A stretch of DNA of 64,000 nucleotides, taken from the NCBI RefSeq assembly GCF_001704115.1, contig NZ_CP016895.1:1612001-1676000 (forward strand), in the 5' to 3' direction. This DNA comes from Acinetobacter larvae (GTDB taxonomy: Bacteria; Pseudomonadota; Gammaproteobacteria; Pseudomonadales; Moraxellaceae). Below are positions 9,536 through 19,330 of this stretch, piece by piece (positions within the stretch are counted from its first letter, which is position 1; every line of letters begins with the position of its first letter). The translations under genes were made by a program, and so were the position numbers. The notes beneath the pieces were generated by a model that made no database searches, was not told where the DNA came from, and saw nothing but the letters and a program-made list of their open reading frames with translations.

Positions 9536-11374
9536 GTGAGTCAGCATATCCTCGCAGGATGGACCATTGCCGAATGGCAACATGCTTATCGACATTCAGT
9601 CGTACAGTTAGATGATTTAATTGATTATGTGGCGACTTGGCCGGCAGATGATCCGGCGTGGATTAGTCTAGCCAGTGCTGAGCAAATACGTAAGCAGATT
9701 GATGATTTAAAACAACATATTGGGCAAGATATCGCACTGCCAGCAGCGCAGTTATTACAACGCTGGCCTTTGTTTGGTATTCCCTTTGCCGTAAAAGACA
9801 ATATTGATGTGGCTGGCTTTGTCAGTACCGTTGGTATTGCTTTGGCGCAGCACGCGGTTCAAGTTGATGCCGAAGCAGTGCGTTTATTGAAACAAGCTGG
9901 TGCGATTGTGGTGGCTAAAACCAATTTAGATCAGTTTGCAACGGGTTTAGTGGGGACGCGATCGCCTTTTGGCGCGGTCCCCAATAGTTTTAATGCAGAT
10001 TATATCAGTGGTGGTTCTAGCTCTGGTTCGGCATCGGTGGTTGCGCGTGGTTTCGTGCCTTTTGCATTGGCGACCGATACGGCGGGTTCGGGGCGTGTAC
10101 CTGCGGCATTCAATAATATTGTCGGTTTAAAACCGACCAAAGGACGTTTTTCCAATCGTGGCGTTTTTCCTGCCTGTAAGTCTTTAGATTGTATAGCAGT
10201 CTTTGCATTGACGGTCACAGATGTTGCCTTGGTTGGGCATCTACTCGAAGCCTATGATGTGCATGACAGTTATTCTCGTCGGCATCCGCAAAATACCGCA
10301 GCAAAGTTTGCACCTCCCGTACATTTTGCGATACCGCAACAATTAGACTTTTTAGGAGACCTAGATGCAGAGCAAGCATTTGCTGCATGTTTGCTGCAAT
10401 TACAGCAGCTTGGTGTCAAAATCACCCGAATTGATTTTGCCGATTTTGAGCGTCTTGCAGCGCAGCTCTATGAAGGGGCATGGGTTGCAGAACGCACGGC
10501 GGCAGTAGAGCCTTATTTGTTGCATGATGCCAAATCTTTTGATGCAACAGTGCTTGAAATTATTGGTAAAGGCTATGATTTCTCTGCGATTGATGCCTAT
10601 CGTGCACTATATTTGCAACAGGATTTAGCCCGTTGTATTCAACAAACATTGTCTCAATTTGATGCTTTACTTGTGCCAACCGCAGCAACGATCTATCGGC
10701 TTGCCGACATCGCAGCACAGCCTATTCAGCGCAATGCAGATCTTGGGCGCTATACCAATTTCACCAATTTAGCCGATTTATCTGCTTTGGCACTGCCAGC
10801 AGGTTTTCGCGCAGATGGCTTACCTTTTGGTATAAGTCTGATAGCCAATGCTTGGTATGACCAAGCTTTACTGGATTTTGGTATTGTATGGCAACAGCAT
10901 TTAGCCTTGCCTTTAGGCGCTTTGCGCAAAGAATATCAACCCAGTATGTCTACTCAACCTCTCTTGGTTGAGCACAGCCCTCATCATGTTTCAATTGCTG
11001 TGGTTGGTGCGCATTTAAGCGGTATGCCTTTGAATTATCAGTTAACCAGTCGTCAAGCCGTTTATATCGAAACCACATATACCGCTGCTCAATATAGTCT
11101 ATATGCCCTCAGTGGTACAGATCCTGCTAAACCCGGCTTGGTGAGACAAAAACAACCGGCTTATTCGATCGAAGTAGAAATCTGGCAAATCCCCAAAGCA
11201 TATTTTGGCGCATTCGTCGCTGAAATTCCTGCACCATTGGCCATTGGTAATCTAGAACTGATTGATGGTCGCTGGGTAAAAGGATTTATCTGTGAAAATT
11301 ATGCCATTGAGTCGGCGGAAGATATTAGCACACTCAGTGGTTGGCGTTATTACATAGAACAACAAAGTGCCTAG
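9536..11374 (+). CDS. atzF: Allophanate hydrolase
   Basis: This enzyme hydrolyses allophanate to ammonia and CO2, the second step of ATP-dependent urea breakdown. I place the start at GTG 9536 (VSQHILAGWTIAEWQ), eight bases after GGAGA, giving 612 residues, the family's usual size; the frame extends upstream but without similarity. The amidase-signature core carries FAVKDNIDVAG (catalytic Lys) and SGGSSSGSA with the cis-Ser/nucleophile Ser pair, followed by ATDTAGSGRVPAAF. The C-terminal ~150 residues are the allophanate-hydrolase-specific domain. The urea carboxylase gene follows after 111 bp in the same direction. Confidence 0.93.
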   Translation: MSQHILAGWTIAEWQHAYRHSVVQLDDLIDYVATWPADDPAWISLASAEQIRKQIDDLKQHIGQDIALPAAQLLQRWPLFGIPFAVKDNIDVAGFVSTVGIALAQHAVQVDAEAVRLLKQAGAIVVAKTNLDQFATGLVGTRSPFGAVPNSFNADYISGGSSSGSASVVARGFVPFALATDTAGSGRVPAAFNNIVGLKPTKGRFSNRGVFPACKSLDCIAVFALTVTDVALVGHLLEAYDVHDSYSRRHPQNTAAKFAPPVHFAIPQQLDFLGDLDAEQAFAACLLQLQQLGVKITRIDFADFERLAAQLYEGAWVAERTAAVEPYLLHDAKSFDATVLEIIGKGYDFSAIDAYRALYLQQDLARCIQQTLSQFDALLVPTAATIYRLADIAAQPIQRNADLGRYTNFTNLADLSALALPAGFRADGLPFGISLIANAWYDQALLDFGIVWQQHLALPLGALRKEYQPSMSTQPLLVEHSPHHVSIAVVGAHLSGMPLNYQLTSRQAVYIETTYTAAQYSLYALSGTDPAKPGLVRQKQPAYSIEVEIWQIPKAYFGAFVAEIPAPLAIGNLELIDGRWVKGFICENYAIESAEDISTLSGWRYYIEQQSA

Positions 11375-11485
11375 GGCAATGTCGATACATGGTCATTACC
11401 ACAAAGCATCATTTTAAAACAAAGCCTTAAAACAAGGTCTTAAAAATAAAGCCTTAAACAACGCGAATGATTCTGGAGAATAAGC

Positions 11486-14400
11486 ATGTTTCATACCATA
11501 CTCATTGCCAATCGTGGTGAAATTGCGCTACGTGCTATACGAACTTGTAAAAAAATGGGCATTCGCACAGTTGCGGTCTATGCAGAAACGGATCGTTATG
11601 CCCAACATGTCAAAGACGCTGATCTGGCAATTGATTTACAAGCATCGCATGCTGCAGACAGTTATTTGTCTATTGAAAAAATCATACAAGCGGCCAAAGA
11701 CAGTGCCGCAGATGCAATTTTTCCTGGGTATGGCTTCTTGTCAGAAAGTGCCGAATTTGCAACGGCTTGTCAGCACGCGGGGATTGTATTTATTGGACCT
11801 CGCGCTGAACATATTCGTCAATTTGGTTTAAAACATCAGGCACGTCTCTTGGCCGCAGCAGCACAGGTACCGATGACACCTGGCAGTGCTTTATTAAATG
11901 ATATCGAGGAAGCGCTTGCAGCTGCCCAGCAGATAGGCTATCCGATTATGCTAAAGAGCACAGCCGGTGGCGGTGGTATTGGGCTGTGTTGTTGTCAAAA
12001 TCAACAGCAATTACAACAGGCTTTTGCTCAGGTCAAGCGTTTAGGGCAGCAATATTTTAAAGATGCGGGTGTCTTTCTGGAACGTTATATCGAACAGGCA
12101 CGGCATATTGAAGTACAAATTTTAGGAGATGGGCAAGGTCAAGTGGTTGCTTTGGGCGAGCGGGATTGTTCTTTACAACGCCGTAATCAGAAAGTGATTG
12201 AAGAAACGCCAGCGCCGAATCTACCAGCAAGTACACGACAAAAAATGCAACAAGCCGCAGTTGCGTTGGCACAATCGGTGAATTATTTGAGTGCTGCGAC
12301 AGTAGAGTTTATTTATGAAGTGCAGCGCGATGAATTTTATTTTTTAGAGGTCAATACCCGTTTACAAGTTGAGCATCCGATTACGGAAATGGTGACGGGG
12401 ATCGATTTGGTTGCTTGCATGATCCGTATTGCAGCAGGAGAATGCTTAGACTGGGCAGCCCTGAACGGTGTTGCGCAACAAGGCTGTGCCATAGAGGCGC
12501 GTCTATATGCTGAGAATCCGATCAAAGACTTTCAGCCGAGCCCTGGTAGATTGACCGAGGTTTATTTCCCTGAGGACGTTCGGGTAGATCATTGGCTCAG
12601 CGCAGGGACTGAGGTCTCGACATATTTTGATCCCATGCTGGCCAAAGTGATTGTTCATGCAGAAGATCGCCCACGTGCGATTGCAAAATTACAGCGTGCT
12701 TTGGCTGCAACCCGATTAAGTGGTATTTGTACCAATTTGGATTATGTCCAAAAAGTTTTGCAAGATCCGCATTTCCAAGCTGCCCAGATGTTTACGCGTT
12801 TGTTAGATGATTTTAAATATCAACCGCATATGATTGAGGTGCTGGCAGCAGGCGCGCAGAGCAGTATCCAGGATTATCCTGGTCGTGTTGGTTATTGGGA
12901 TATTGGGGTGCCGCCCTCGGGACCGATGGATGACTATGCTTTTCGTATGGCAAATCAAATCGTTGGAAATGATCCGACAGCAGCCGGATTTGAGTTTAGT
13001 TTGTATGGACCGAGTTTAAAGTTTCATTGTGATGCAGTGATTGCGATTACTGGTGCGCCGTGTCAAGCAACTTTAGATGGTATAGCCGTGGCGTTCTGGC
13101 AGCCTATTGCAGTTAGCGCCGGTCAAGTGTTGAGCTTGGGGGCGCAAACAGCTGGTTGTCGGAGTTATTTGGCGGTACAACATGGTTTAGATGTTCCGCT
13201 TTATTTGGGAAGCCGAGCAACTTTTAGTTTGGGGGCTTTGGGTGGTCATGCCGGACGTTGCTTACAGCTCGGTGATATGATTGCTATTTTTGATGGCAAA
13301 CCAACAGCACATCATCAGGTTGCGCAAGCCATGCACAGTAGCTATATTCCAGATTATCCACAACACTGGCATATTGCTGTACTCTATGGCCCACATGGTG
13401 CGCCTGATTTTTTTCAGCCAGACAGTATAGAAGAATTTTTTAGCACAGCGTGGACGGTACACTTTAACTCTAACCGTTTAGGCATTCGCCTGAGTGGTCC
13501 TACACCACGTTGGACACGCCCGCATGGTGGTGAGGCTGGCTTGCATCCCTCTAATGTGCATGATTGTGAATATGCGATTGGCGCGATTAATTTTACTGGT
13601 GATTTTGCGGTGATTTTGGCGAAGGACGGTCCAAGTTTAGGCGGCTTTGTTTGCCCCTTGACCATTGCATCGGCTGAGCTTTGGAAAATGGGACAACTCA
13701 AAGCCGATGACCGGGTCAGCTTTTATCCGGTTAGCATTGCAGAAGCCAATCAAATGGCGCGGACACAACAGGCACAAATAGCCAATTTTACAACAGCACC
13801 TGAAAAACCAAGTGCCAGCAGGGTTGCATCCACAGACCCGAGCACATTGCGTACCATCGCCGATTTAGGAGATTGTATTTTAGCCAGTATTGCTGCTGAG
13901 GGCGGTCAGCCACAAGTGCAGTATCGACAAGCAGGGGACCAGTATATCTTGCTTGAATATGGTGAAGATATTTTAGATTTGGGCTTGCGTTTGCGGGTAC
14001 ACCAATTGATGCAGCAGATTGAAAATACAGATACCGTCGGGATTTTGGAGCTGGCACCTGGGGTGCGTTCATTACAGATTAAGTATGACAGTTTGCAATT
14101 GCCACAAGCACAGTTGCTTGAATTGTTGATCAAACTTGAATATCAGTTAGAAGACACATCACAGCTAAAAATCCCATCTCGTATTTTACATTTACCAATG
14201 GCATTTGAAGATGCGGCAACCTTGGGTGCTGTGGCACGTTATCAACAAAGTGTTTGTGCGCAAGCACCATGGTTGCCCAATAATGTAGATTTCTTACAGC
14301 AAATTAATGGTTTGGACCATCGAGAGCAAGTTAAAGATATTCTTTATTCGGCACATTATCTCATTTTAGGTCTGGGGGATGTGTATTTGTCGGCGCCGTG

Positions 14401-15106
14401 TGCTGTACCGCTAGATCCAAGACATCGTTTATTGGGCTCTAAATATAATCCAGCACGAACCTTTACGCCCGAAGGCACAGTTGGAATTGGCGGCATGTAT
14501 ATGTGTATCTATGGTATGGACTCACCAGGAGGTTATCAATTGGTCGGACGTACTTTACCGATTTGGAACAAATATCAAGCTCATCCGCAATTTGCGCAGC
14601 AACCTTGGTTTTTAAGATTTTTTGATCAAATTAAATATTTCCCTGTTAGCGAGGCTGAGTTGAGTCTATGGCGTGCGGATTTTGAGCAAGGTTTAAGGCA
14701 GATTGAGATTGAGGAAACGGTATTTGATTATGCTGCCTATCAACAATTCTTGCTGGATCAACAACCGAGTATTGATGCATTTCAGCACAAACAACAACAG
14801 GCTTTTCAGCAACAAGCAGAATTATGGCAGCAGCAAGAAGTCACGATACAGCAGGTTGAAGATGAAAATTTTGTGACACAAGACTATAGTCATTTAACCG
14901 CTTTAACCGCATCAATGACGGGCAATATATGGAAAATATTGGTTGAACAAGAACAATGTGTTAAAAAGGGCGAAACCATTGCCATTATTGAAGCCATGAA
15001 GATGGAATTACCTGTTTATGCTACCGATGACGGTGTAGTGAAAGCTATTTTATGTCGGGCAGGGCAAACCGTTCATTGTGGTGAGCCTTTACTTTATATG
15101 GCATAA
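11486..15106 (+). CDS. uca: Urea carboxylase (biotin-dependent; guanidine specificity not excluded)
   Basis: This 1206-residue multidomain enzyme carboxylates urea to allophanate using ATP, bicarbonate and biotin. Residues 1-450 are a biotin carboxylase (MFHTILIANRGEIALRAIRT, GGGGIG ATP loop, EVNTRLQVEHPITE). About 450-1050 is the carboxyltransferase region with KipA/KipI-like folds (SIQDYPGRVGYWDIGVPPSG, GIGGMYMCIYGMDSPGGYQ). The last ~70 residues are the biotin carrier with EAMKMELP. Many proteins annotated this way are guanidine carboxylases that travel with DUF1989 subunits (carboxyguanidine deiminase). Those are absent here and allophanate hydrolase is present, favouring urea. Confidence 0.9.
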   Translation: MFHTILIANRGEIALRAIRTCKKMGIRTVAVYAETDRYAQHVKDADLAIDLQASHAADSYLSIEKIIQAAKDSAADAIFPGYGFLSESAEFATACQHAGIVFIGPRAEHIRQFGLKHQARLLAAAAQVPMTPGSALLNDIEEALAAAQQIGYPIMLKSTAGGGGIGLCCCQNQQQLQQAFAQVKRLGQQYFKDAGVFLERYIEQARHIEVQILGDGQGQVVALGERDCSLQRRNQKVIEETPAPNLPASTRQKMQQAAVALAQSVNYLSAATVEFIYEVQRDEFYFLEVNTRLQVEHPITEMVTGIDLVACMIRIAAGECLDWAALNGVAQQGCAIEARLYAENPIKDFQPSPGRLTEVYFPEDVRVDHWLSAGTEVSTYFDPMLAKVIVHAEDRPRAIAKLQRALAATRLSGICTNLDYVQKVLQDPHFQAAQMFTRLLDDFKYQPHMIEVLAAGAQSSIQDYPGRVGYWDIGVPPSGPMDDYAFRMANQIVGNDPTAAGFEFSLYGPSLKFHCDAVIAITGAPCQATLDGIAVAFWQPIAVSAGQVLSLGAQTAGCRSYLAVQHGLDVPLYLGSRATFSLGALGGHAGRCLQLGDMIAIFDGKPTAHHQVAQAMHSSYIPDYPQHWHIAVLYGPHGAPDFFQPDSIEEFFSTAWTVHFNSNRLGIRLSGPTPRWTRPHGGEAGLHPSNVHDCEYAIGAINFTGDFAVILAKDGPSLGGFVCPLTIASAELWKMGQLKADDRVSFYPVSIAEANQMARTQQAQIANFTTAPEKPSASRVASTDPSTLRTIADLGDCILASIAAEGGQPQVQYRQAGDQYILLEYGEDILDLGLRLRVHQLMQQIENTDTVGILELAPGVRSLQIKYDSLQLPQAQLLELLIKLEYQLEDTSQLKIPSRILHLPMAFEDAATLGAVARYQQSVCAQAPWLPNNVDFLQQINGLDHREQVKDILYSAHYLILGLGDVYLSAPCAVPLDPRHRLLGSKYNPARTFTPEGTVGIGGMYMCIYGMDSPGGYQLVGRTLPIWNKYQAHPQFAQQPWFLRFFDQIKYFPVSEAELSLWRADFEQGLRQIEIEETVFDYAAYQQFLLDQQPSIDAFQHKQQQAFQQQAELWQQQEVTIQQVEDENFVTQDYSHLTALTASMTGNIWKILVEQEQCVKKGETIAIIEAMKMELPVYATDDGVVKAILCRAGQTVHCGEPLLYMA

Positions 15107-15184
15107 ACCGTCCAAGCTTTGACATGGATGGGTTAGCGTAATGCGGGCGCATAATGCGTTTTGATCTTAGAACTTAAGCTATGC

Positions 15185-15224
15185 GCTTGAATCGGATGGA
15201 TTTGTGTTTAGATTCGATTCAAGC
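15185..15224 (+). terminator. Rho-independent terminator of the urea carboxylase operon
   Basis: GCTTGAATCG (15185-15194) pairs perfectly with CGATTCAAGC (15215-15224) and is followed by ACTTTTAATC, about 80 bases after the carboxylase stop. Confidence 0.75.
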
Positions 15225-15434
15225 ACTTTTAATCTGTATTTATTTTCAACTCATCTAAGAGCAAGTTTACTGAAATAAGATAGCGCCTGTTGGGTGTATA
15301 TGAAATCAACAATTCCAATAAATATATCATGGTTTATTAATTATGATTTCTTGATATAAATATCCAATTTAAATTGTTTTTTTAATCTGAATTTTTATTT
15401 ATGTTGTTGCCATCGTTATAACGGTTTATACATC
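15225..15434 (+). promoter_or_regulatory. AT-rich leader upstream of metNIQ
   Basis: This 210-bp AT-rich stretch must contain the metN promoter. I see no S-box or SAM-II-like riboswitch landmarks and no clear Shine-Dalgarno sequence before the metN ATG. Confidence 0.4.
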
Positions 15435-16466
15435 ATGATTCAGATCAACAATGCTTACAAAAATTTTAATGTGAAGAATAATAAAATAATTGCATTAGAT
15501 CAGATTAATTTAAATATCGAGCCTTCTGAAATCGTCGGGATTATTGGACATTCTGGTGCGGGGAAGTCAACTTTACTTCGCTTGATCAATGGTCTAGAAC
15601 AAGTCGATCAGGGTGATGTCACCGTGCTGGGACAGACACTGTCCAAAGCATCCAATCAGCAATTAAAAATCCTAAGAAAGCAAGTTGCTATGATTTTTCA
15701 GCATTTTAATTTATTAAAAAGCAAAACGGTCTTTGAGAATATTGCCTTTCCATTGGGCTTAGATGCTAAGTTCAACCGTCAGCAGATTCAACAACGCGTT
15801 ACCACTTTAGCTGCTCAATTAGGTTTGACGGAACATCTACAGAAATACCCAAAACAGTTATCGGGTGGGCAGAAACAACGTGTAGGCATTGCACGCGCCA
15901 TCGCAAATTCACCGAAAATCTTATTATGTGATGAAGCGACCAGTGCTTTGGACCCCGTAACGACCCATGAGATCCTTAATTTATTATTAAAAATCAATCG
16001 TGAATTAGCGATTACCTTGGTGCTGATTACGCATGAAATGAGCGTGATTCGTCAGATTTGCGATCGTGTTGTGGTGCTTGATCGAGGTCGTATCGTGGAA
16101 CAGGGTATGGTCGATGAGGTATTACTACATCCGATTCATCCTGTAGCACGTTCTTTGATTTTAGGCGAATTAGATTTAAATCATATCGATGTTCCAGCAT
16201 CTTCGATGCTGATTCGTGTGACAGCGCTGGGGGAATTCGCCAAGCGTCCAAACTATGAAAGCATTGCGCAAATGACCAAGGTAGATTATCAAATCGTTGA
16301 GTCTAGAGTCGAGCGTAGTAAAAGGTCTCTTTATAGCCAAACGATTTTGGCACTCAATGGCGGCTCTGTCGATGTATTCCTGCAACAGTTAAACGCTTTG
16401 GGAGCACATGTAGACGTTATTGAATTCTCATTACAGAAGCCTCAAAACATAGAAGAGGCTGCCTAA
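15435..16466 (+). CDS. metN: Methionine ABC importer, ATP-binding subunit
   Basis: This 343-residue ATPase energises D/L-methionine uptake. It has Walker A GHSGAGKST, the signature LSGGQKQR, Walker B ILLCDEATSALD and the H-loop ITHEM. The last ~80 residues form the NIL regulatory domain that binds methionine and causes transinhibition in this family. metI begins on the base after its stop, so the two are co-translated. Confidence 0.95.
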   Translation: MIQINNAYKNFNVKNNKIIALDQINLNIEPSEIVGIIGHSGAGKSTLLRLINGLEQVDQGDVTVLGQTLSKASNQQLKILRKQVAMIFQHFNLLKSKTVFENIAFPLGLDAKFNRQQIQQRVTTLAAQLGLTEHLQKYPKQLSGGQKQRVGIARAIANSPKILLCDEATSALDPVTTHEILNLLLKINRELAITLVLITHEMSVIRQICDRVVVLDRGRIVEQGMVDEVLLHPIHPVARSLILGELDLNHIDVPASSMLIRVTALGEFAKRPNYESIAQMTKVDYQIVESRVERSKRSLYSQTILALNGGSVDVFLQQLNALGAHVDVIEFSLQKPQNIEEAA

Positions 16467-17138
16467 ATGTTAGAACTGTTAAGTAATATCAACTATTTGG
16501 AGTTATGGGAAGCCACTCAAGCAACAGCGCAAATGTTGTTATGGTCGTTGGGCTTTATTGTCGTGTTGGGGTTGCCGCTGGGTATTTTGATGTATTCATT
16601 TGCGGATAGCCGGATTAAAAAAATTCCAATACTGTATCACCTGCTATCTTTTTTGATCAATATTATTCGATCGATTCCTTTTATTATTTTAATGATTTTA
16701 TTAATGCCGCTGACAGAATGGCTGACAGGAACAACCATTGATGTGGCTGGTGTTATTCCGCCTATTACAGTGGCTGGAATCGCATTTTTTGCACGTTTGA
16801 CCGAAACAGCATTACAAGAAGTCGATCATGGCGTGATAGAAGCGGCGCAGTCTATGGGGGTGAATTATTGGCAAATGGTCACGGGCGTGCTTTTACCTGA
16901 GGCAAGAGCACCGATTATTGCAGCCATCACCATTACTGCCATCGCATTGGTTGATTATACCGCGGTATCTGGCGTCATTGGTGGTGGTGGATTAGGCGAC
17001 CTTGCAATACGTTATGGTTATCAACGTTATGAAACAGAAATTATGCTCGTCACTGTTGGTTTATTAATCTTGATCGTGCAGTTGATGCAGTTGATTGGTC
17101 ATAGCGCTGTATTGTATTTCTCAAAAAAATATACTTAA
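16467..17138 (+). CDS. metI: Methionine ABC importer, permease subunit
   Basis: This 223-residue inner-membrane protein has five hydrophobic segments and the binding-protein-dependent permease EAA loop (LQEVDHGVIEAAQSMGVNYWQM). It starts directly after the metN stop and is followed 20 bases later by metQ, so the three form one operon. Confidence 0.95.
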   Translation: MLELLSNINYLELWEATQATAQMLLWSLGFIVVLGLPLGILMYSFADSRIKKIPILYHLLSFLINIIRSIPFIILMILLMPLTEWLTGTTIDVAGVIPPITVAGIAFFARLTETALQEVDHGVIEAAQSMGVNYWQMVTGVLLPEARAPIIAAITITAIALVDYTAVSGVIGGGGLGDLAIRYGYQRYETEIMLVTVGLLILIVQLMQLIGHSAVLYFSKKYT

Positions 17139-17158
17139 TCTTAAACAATAGGTACTTT

Positions 17159-17971
17159 ATGAAGCTTTTCAAAAAAACATCGTTATTGATCGGCACGACG
17201 CTATTTTCAGCAGCATTGTGGGCGAATCAAACCGTTACGATTGGTGCCAGCGCAACACCACATGCAGTCATTTTAGAACATATTAAACCTGAATTGGCTA
17301 AGCAAGGCATCGACTTAAAAATCAAAGTATACGCAGACTATGTACAGCCCAATACCCAATTGGTTGCTAAGAAATTAGACGCGAATTATTTCCAATATCG
17401 ACCTTTTTTAAATGATTTTAATGCCAAGAACAAAGCAAATTTAGTTCCTGTCGTTGCCGTACATACTGAGCCATTTTTGCTATATTCCGTTAAAATAAAC
17501 CATTTGAACCAATTAAAAGATGGTGCGACTGTTGCAATTCCTAGTGATCCTGTGAATGGCGGACGAGGTTTATTATTATTGGCAAAGTTAAAATTAATCA
17601 CTTTAAAAGCACCATTCAAACAATTGGCACTTCCTACAGATAAACTACCGAGCGTAAGAGATATAGCGTCTAATCCAAAGCACTTAAAAATTAAAGAACT
17701 TGATTCAGCAATGCTGCCACGCATTTTGTCACAAGTGGATATTGCAGCGTTAAATAGTAATTATGTGCTTGAGTCAAAGCTGGATATCAAAAAATCGCTG
17801 TATATTGAAAATGGACAAGATGGTAAAAATATTTGGGCTGAATATCTGGTGGTCCGCTCTGGCGATCAAAATCGACCTGAAATCCAAAAAATAGCCAAGG
17901 CTTTAAATAGCGATGCCACACGACAATTTATTCAGCAACGGTTTAAGGGCGAAATCTATAGCGCATTTTAA
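17159..17971 (+). CDS. metQ: Methionine-binding protein, NlpA/MetQ family
   Basis: This 270-residue periplasmic binding protein has an N-terminal signal peptide (MKLFKKTSLLIGTTLFSAALWA) and family landmarks (TIGASATPHAVILEHIKPEL, NYFQYRPFLNDFN, ALNSNYVLE). Many MetQ proteins are lipoproteins, but no cysteine lies at the cleavage region here, so it is probably soluble in the periplasm. Last gene of metNIQ. Confidence 0.93.
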   Translation: MKLFKKTSLLIGTTLFSAALWANQTVTIGASATPHAVILEHIKPELAKQGIDLKIKVYADYVQPNTQLVAKKLDANYFQYRPFLNDFNAKNKANLVPVVAVHTEPFLLYSVKINHLNQLKDGATVAIPSDPVNGGRGLLLLAKLKLITLKAPFKQLALPTDKLPSVRDIASNPKHLKIKELDSAMLPRILSQVDIAALNSNYVLESKLDIKKSLYIENGQDGKNIWAEYLVVRSGDQNRPEIQKIAKALNSDATRQFIQQRFKGEIYSAF

Positions 17972-18052
17972 CAAAAACACTGTGTCTATGGCATCGTAGT
18001 TTGCTCGAATGTGGTTGATTGAGTGAATGCTGTAGCGTTACATTTAAATCTG

Positions 18053-18610
18053 CTATAGTTGATTGAGATAATGTTGTAATGCTAAATCTAAATCGGCTGG
18101 TGCATATTCATCAAGATCTTTTGCAAATACTGTACCATGACCGACGCATTTTACCAGTTGTTCGCCTGCCTGATCCGCATCTCCAATCGCAATGAATTGA
18201 TAGGGCATGGCATAAAACCAAGCATGCATCTGTACGGGATTATTACATAAAACAGCAATGGCGTTATAACCTAACTGATGTAAACACGCTGCTTTAAATA
18301 TTCCTTCCACCACAAAACAAATTTTTTGTTGGGGTTTAAGCGTTTCTAAGCCCCATAGTGCAATTTGTTTTGCCGTTACCACCGTATAATATCTGCCCAG
18401 ATGTGGCAGATTAAATGTTTTATCGCTACAGCGAGGATTGTACTGTTGATAGCCGACAAATTGCCCGGAAAGATTATTCAAATAGACTGTGAGGCGCTGA
18501 TTGCAGTGATCGAGAACGATATTGTGATATAAGTCGGGTGAAAAATTGCGCTTATGTAAATGCGCCAGCAAGGGCAAGGTTGCTGGAGCTGTGGGTGGTA
18601 TGATGATCAT
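18053..18610 (-). CDS. Toprim-like domain protein of unknown role
   Basis: This 185-residue protein has a C-terminal half like the Toprim fold of DnaG-type primases: VVEGIFKAACLHQLGYNAIAVL (acidic first motif) and IAIGDADQAGEQL (D-x-D motif), then a closing DLDEY. The N-terminal half has short features like those preceding Toprim in plasmid and phage primases (FVGYQQYNP, DKTFNL). There is no helicase part. It follows the LprI-like gene by 3 bases on the same strand. The function is unknown. Confidence 0.6.
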   Translation of the reverse strand: MIIIPPTAPATLPLLAHLHKRNFSPDLYHNIVLDHCNQRLTVYLNNLSGQFVGYQQYNPRCSDKTFNLPHLGRYYTVVTAKQIALWGLETLKPQQKICFVVEGIFKAACLHQLGYNAIAVLCNNPVQMHAWFYAMPYQFIAIGDADQAGEQLVKCVGHGTVFAKDLDEYAPADLDLALQHYLNQL

Positions 18611-18613
18611 GTT

Positions 18614-19060
18614 CTACTGACCAATCTGTGTCGTGTGCTTTAACTTTTGTGCTAAATTGGCGGCGCGATTGAGTCGACAAGAAGCAGCATCTAGCCTTTG
18701 CCCTTGACCTTCTGTTGCTGCGTCCCATTGGCAATGTTGTTCGGTGTCTTGCCACCATTGAGCAATCTCATCCAAACGTTGATCTTTTTCTATACTGTCT
18801 GGTGCATCGATAATCTGAGCCACCGCATCACGGATCAATTGTTCATGCCGCGCATATTCAATGTCTAAGCAGATTAGTAATTGATCAGTCATGCCTCGGC
18901 TTTGTGCATTACATTGTGAATACTCAGCGCTTAAGGGGGCTTGCATATAACTGATGTCGGGTACAGGCGTTTTCTCTATATCATTGAGTGAGCTCTGCGC
19001 CGATGCCGTATAGGCATATAAACTGCTGCACAGCAGAAGAATAATTGAGGTATATTTCAT
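18614..19060 (-). CDS. Secreted LprI-like (DUF1311) protein
   Basis: This 148-residue protein starts at MKYTSIILLLCSSLYAYTASA, a signal peptide with AGGATAAA upstream; the frame extends 31 codons further, which I reject. The mature part carries the DUF1311/LprI pattern: conserved cysteines (QCNAQ, LICLD, HCQW, SCRL), 'LDEIAQWWQDTEQHC' and a final arginine-rich helix. LprI in Mycobacterium inhibits lysozyme; that role is not shown here. It is translated just ahead of the Toprim-like gene. Confidence 0.6.
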   Translation of the reverse strand: MKYTSIILLLCSSLYAYTASAQSSLNDIEKTPVPDISYMQAPLSAEYSQCNAQSRGMTDQLLICLDIEYARHEQLIRDAVAQIIDAPDSIEKDQRLDEIAQWWQDTEQHCQWDAATEGQGQRLDAASCRLNRAANLAQKLKHTTQIGQ

Positions 19061-19330
19061 GGAGTTTATCCTATGCGCAAGAAATAGCAGATATTGAGTG
19101 CGTTGATTATAATGGACGCTATTGTTTTTATTAAGAACAATTATTAAGAACAACTATTTTATTGCAATTATTTTCTTTGTGGCGATATTTAGCCAGCAAA
19201 GCAAGCTTCATCTGCTTTGTAGCGTCCATGCTACAGTGATTTATCGCATCCATACTATTTTTTTACCGACTATGCCATGCAGGTTGCGTAGCAATAATAA
19301 GAGCTAGCATTGCTCTAATACCTTGCGCCT

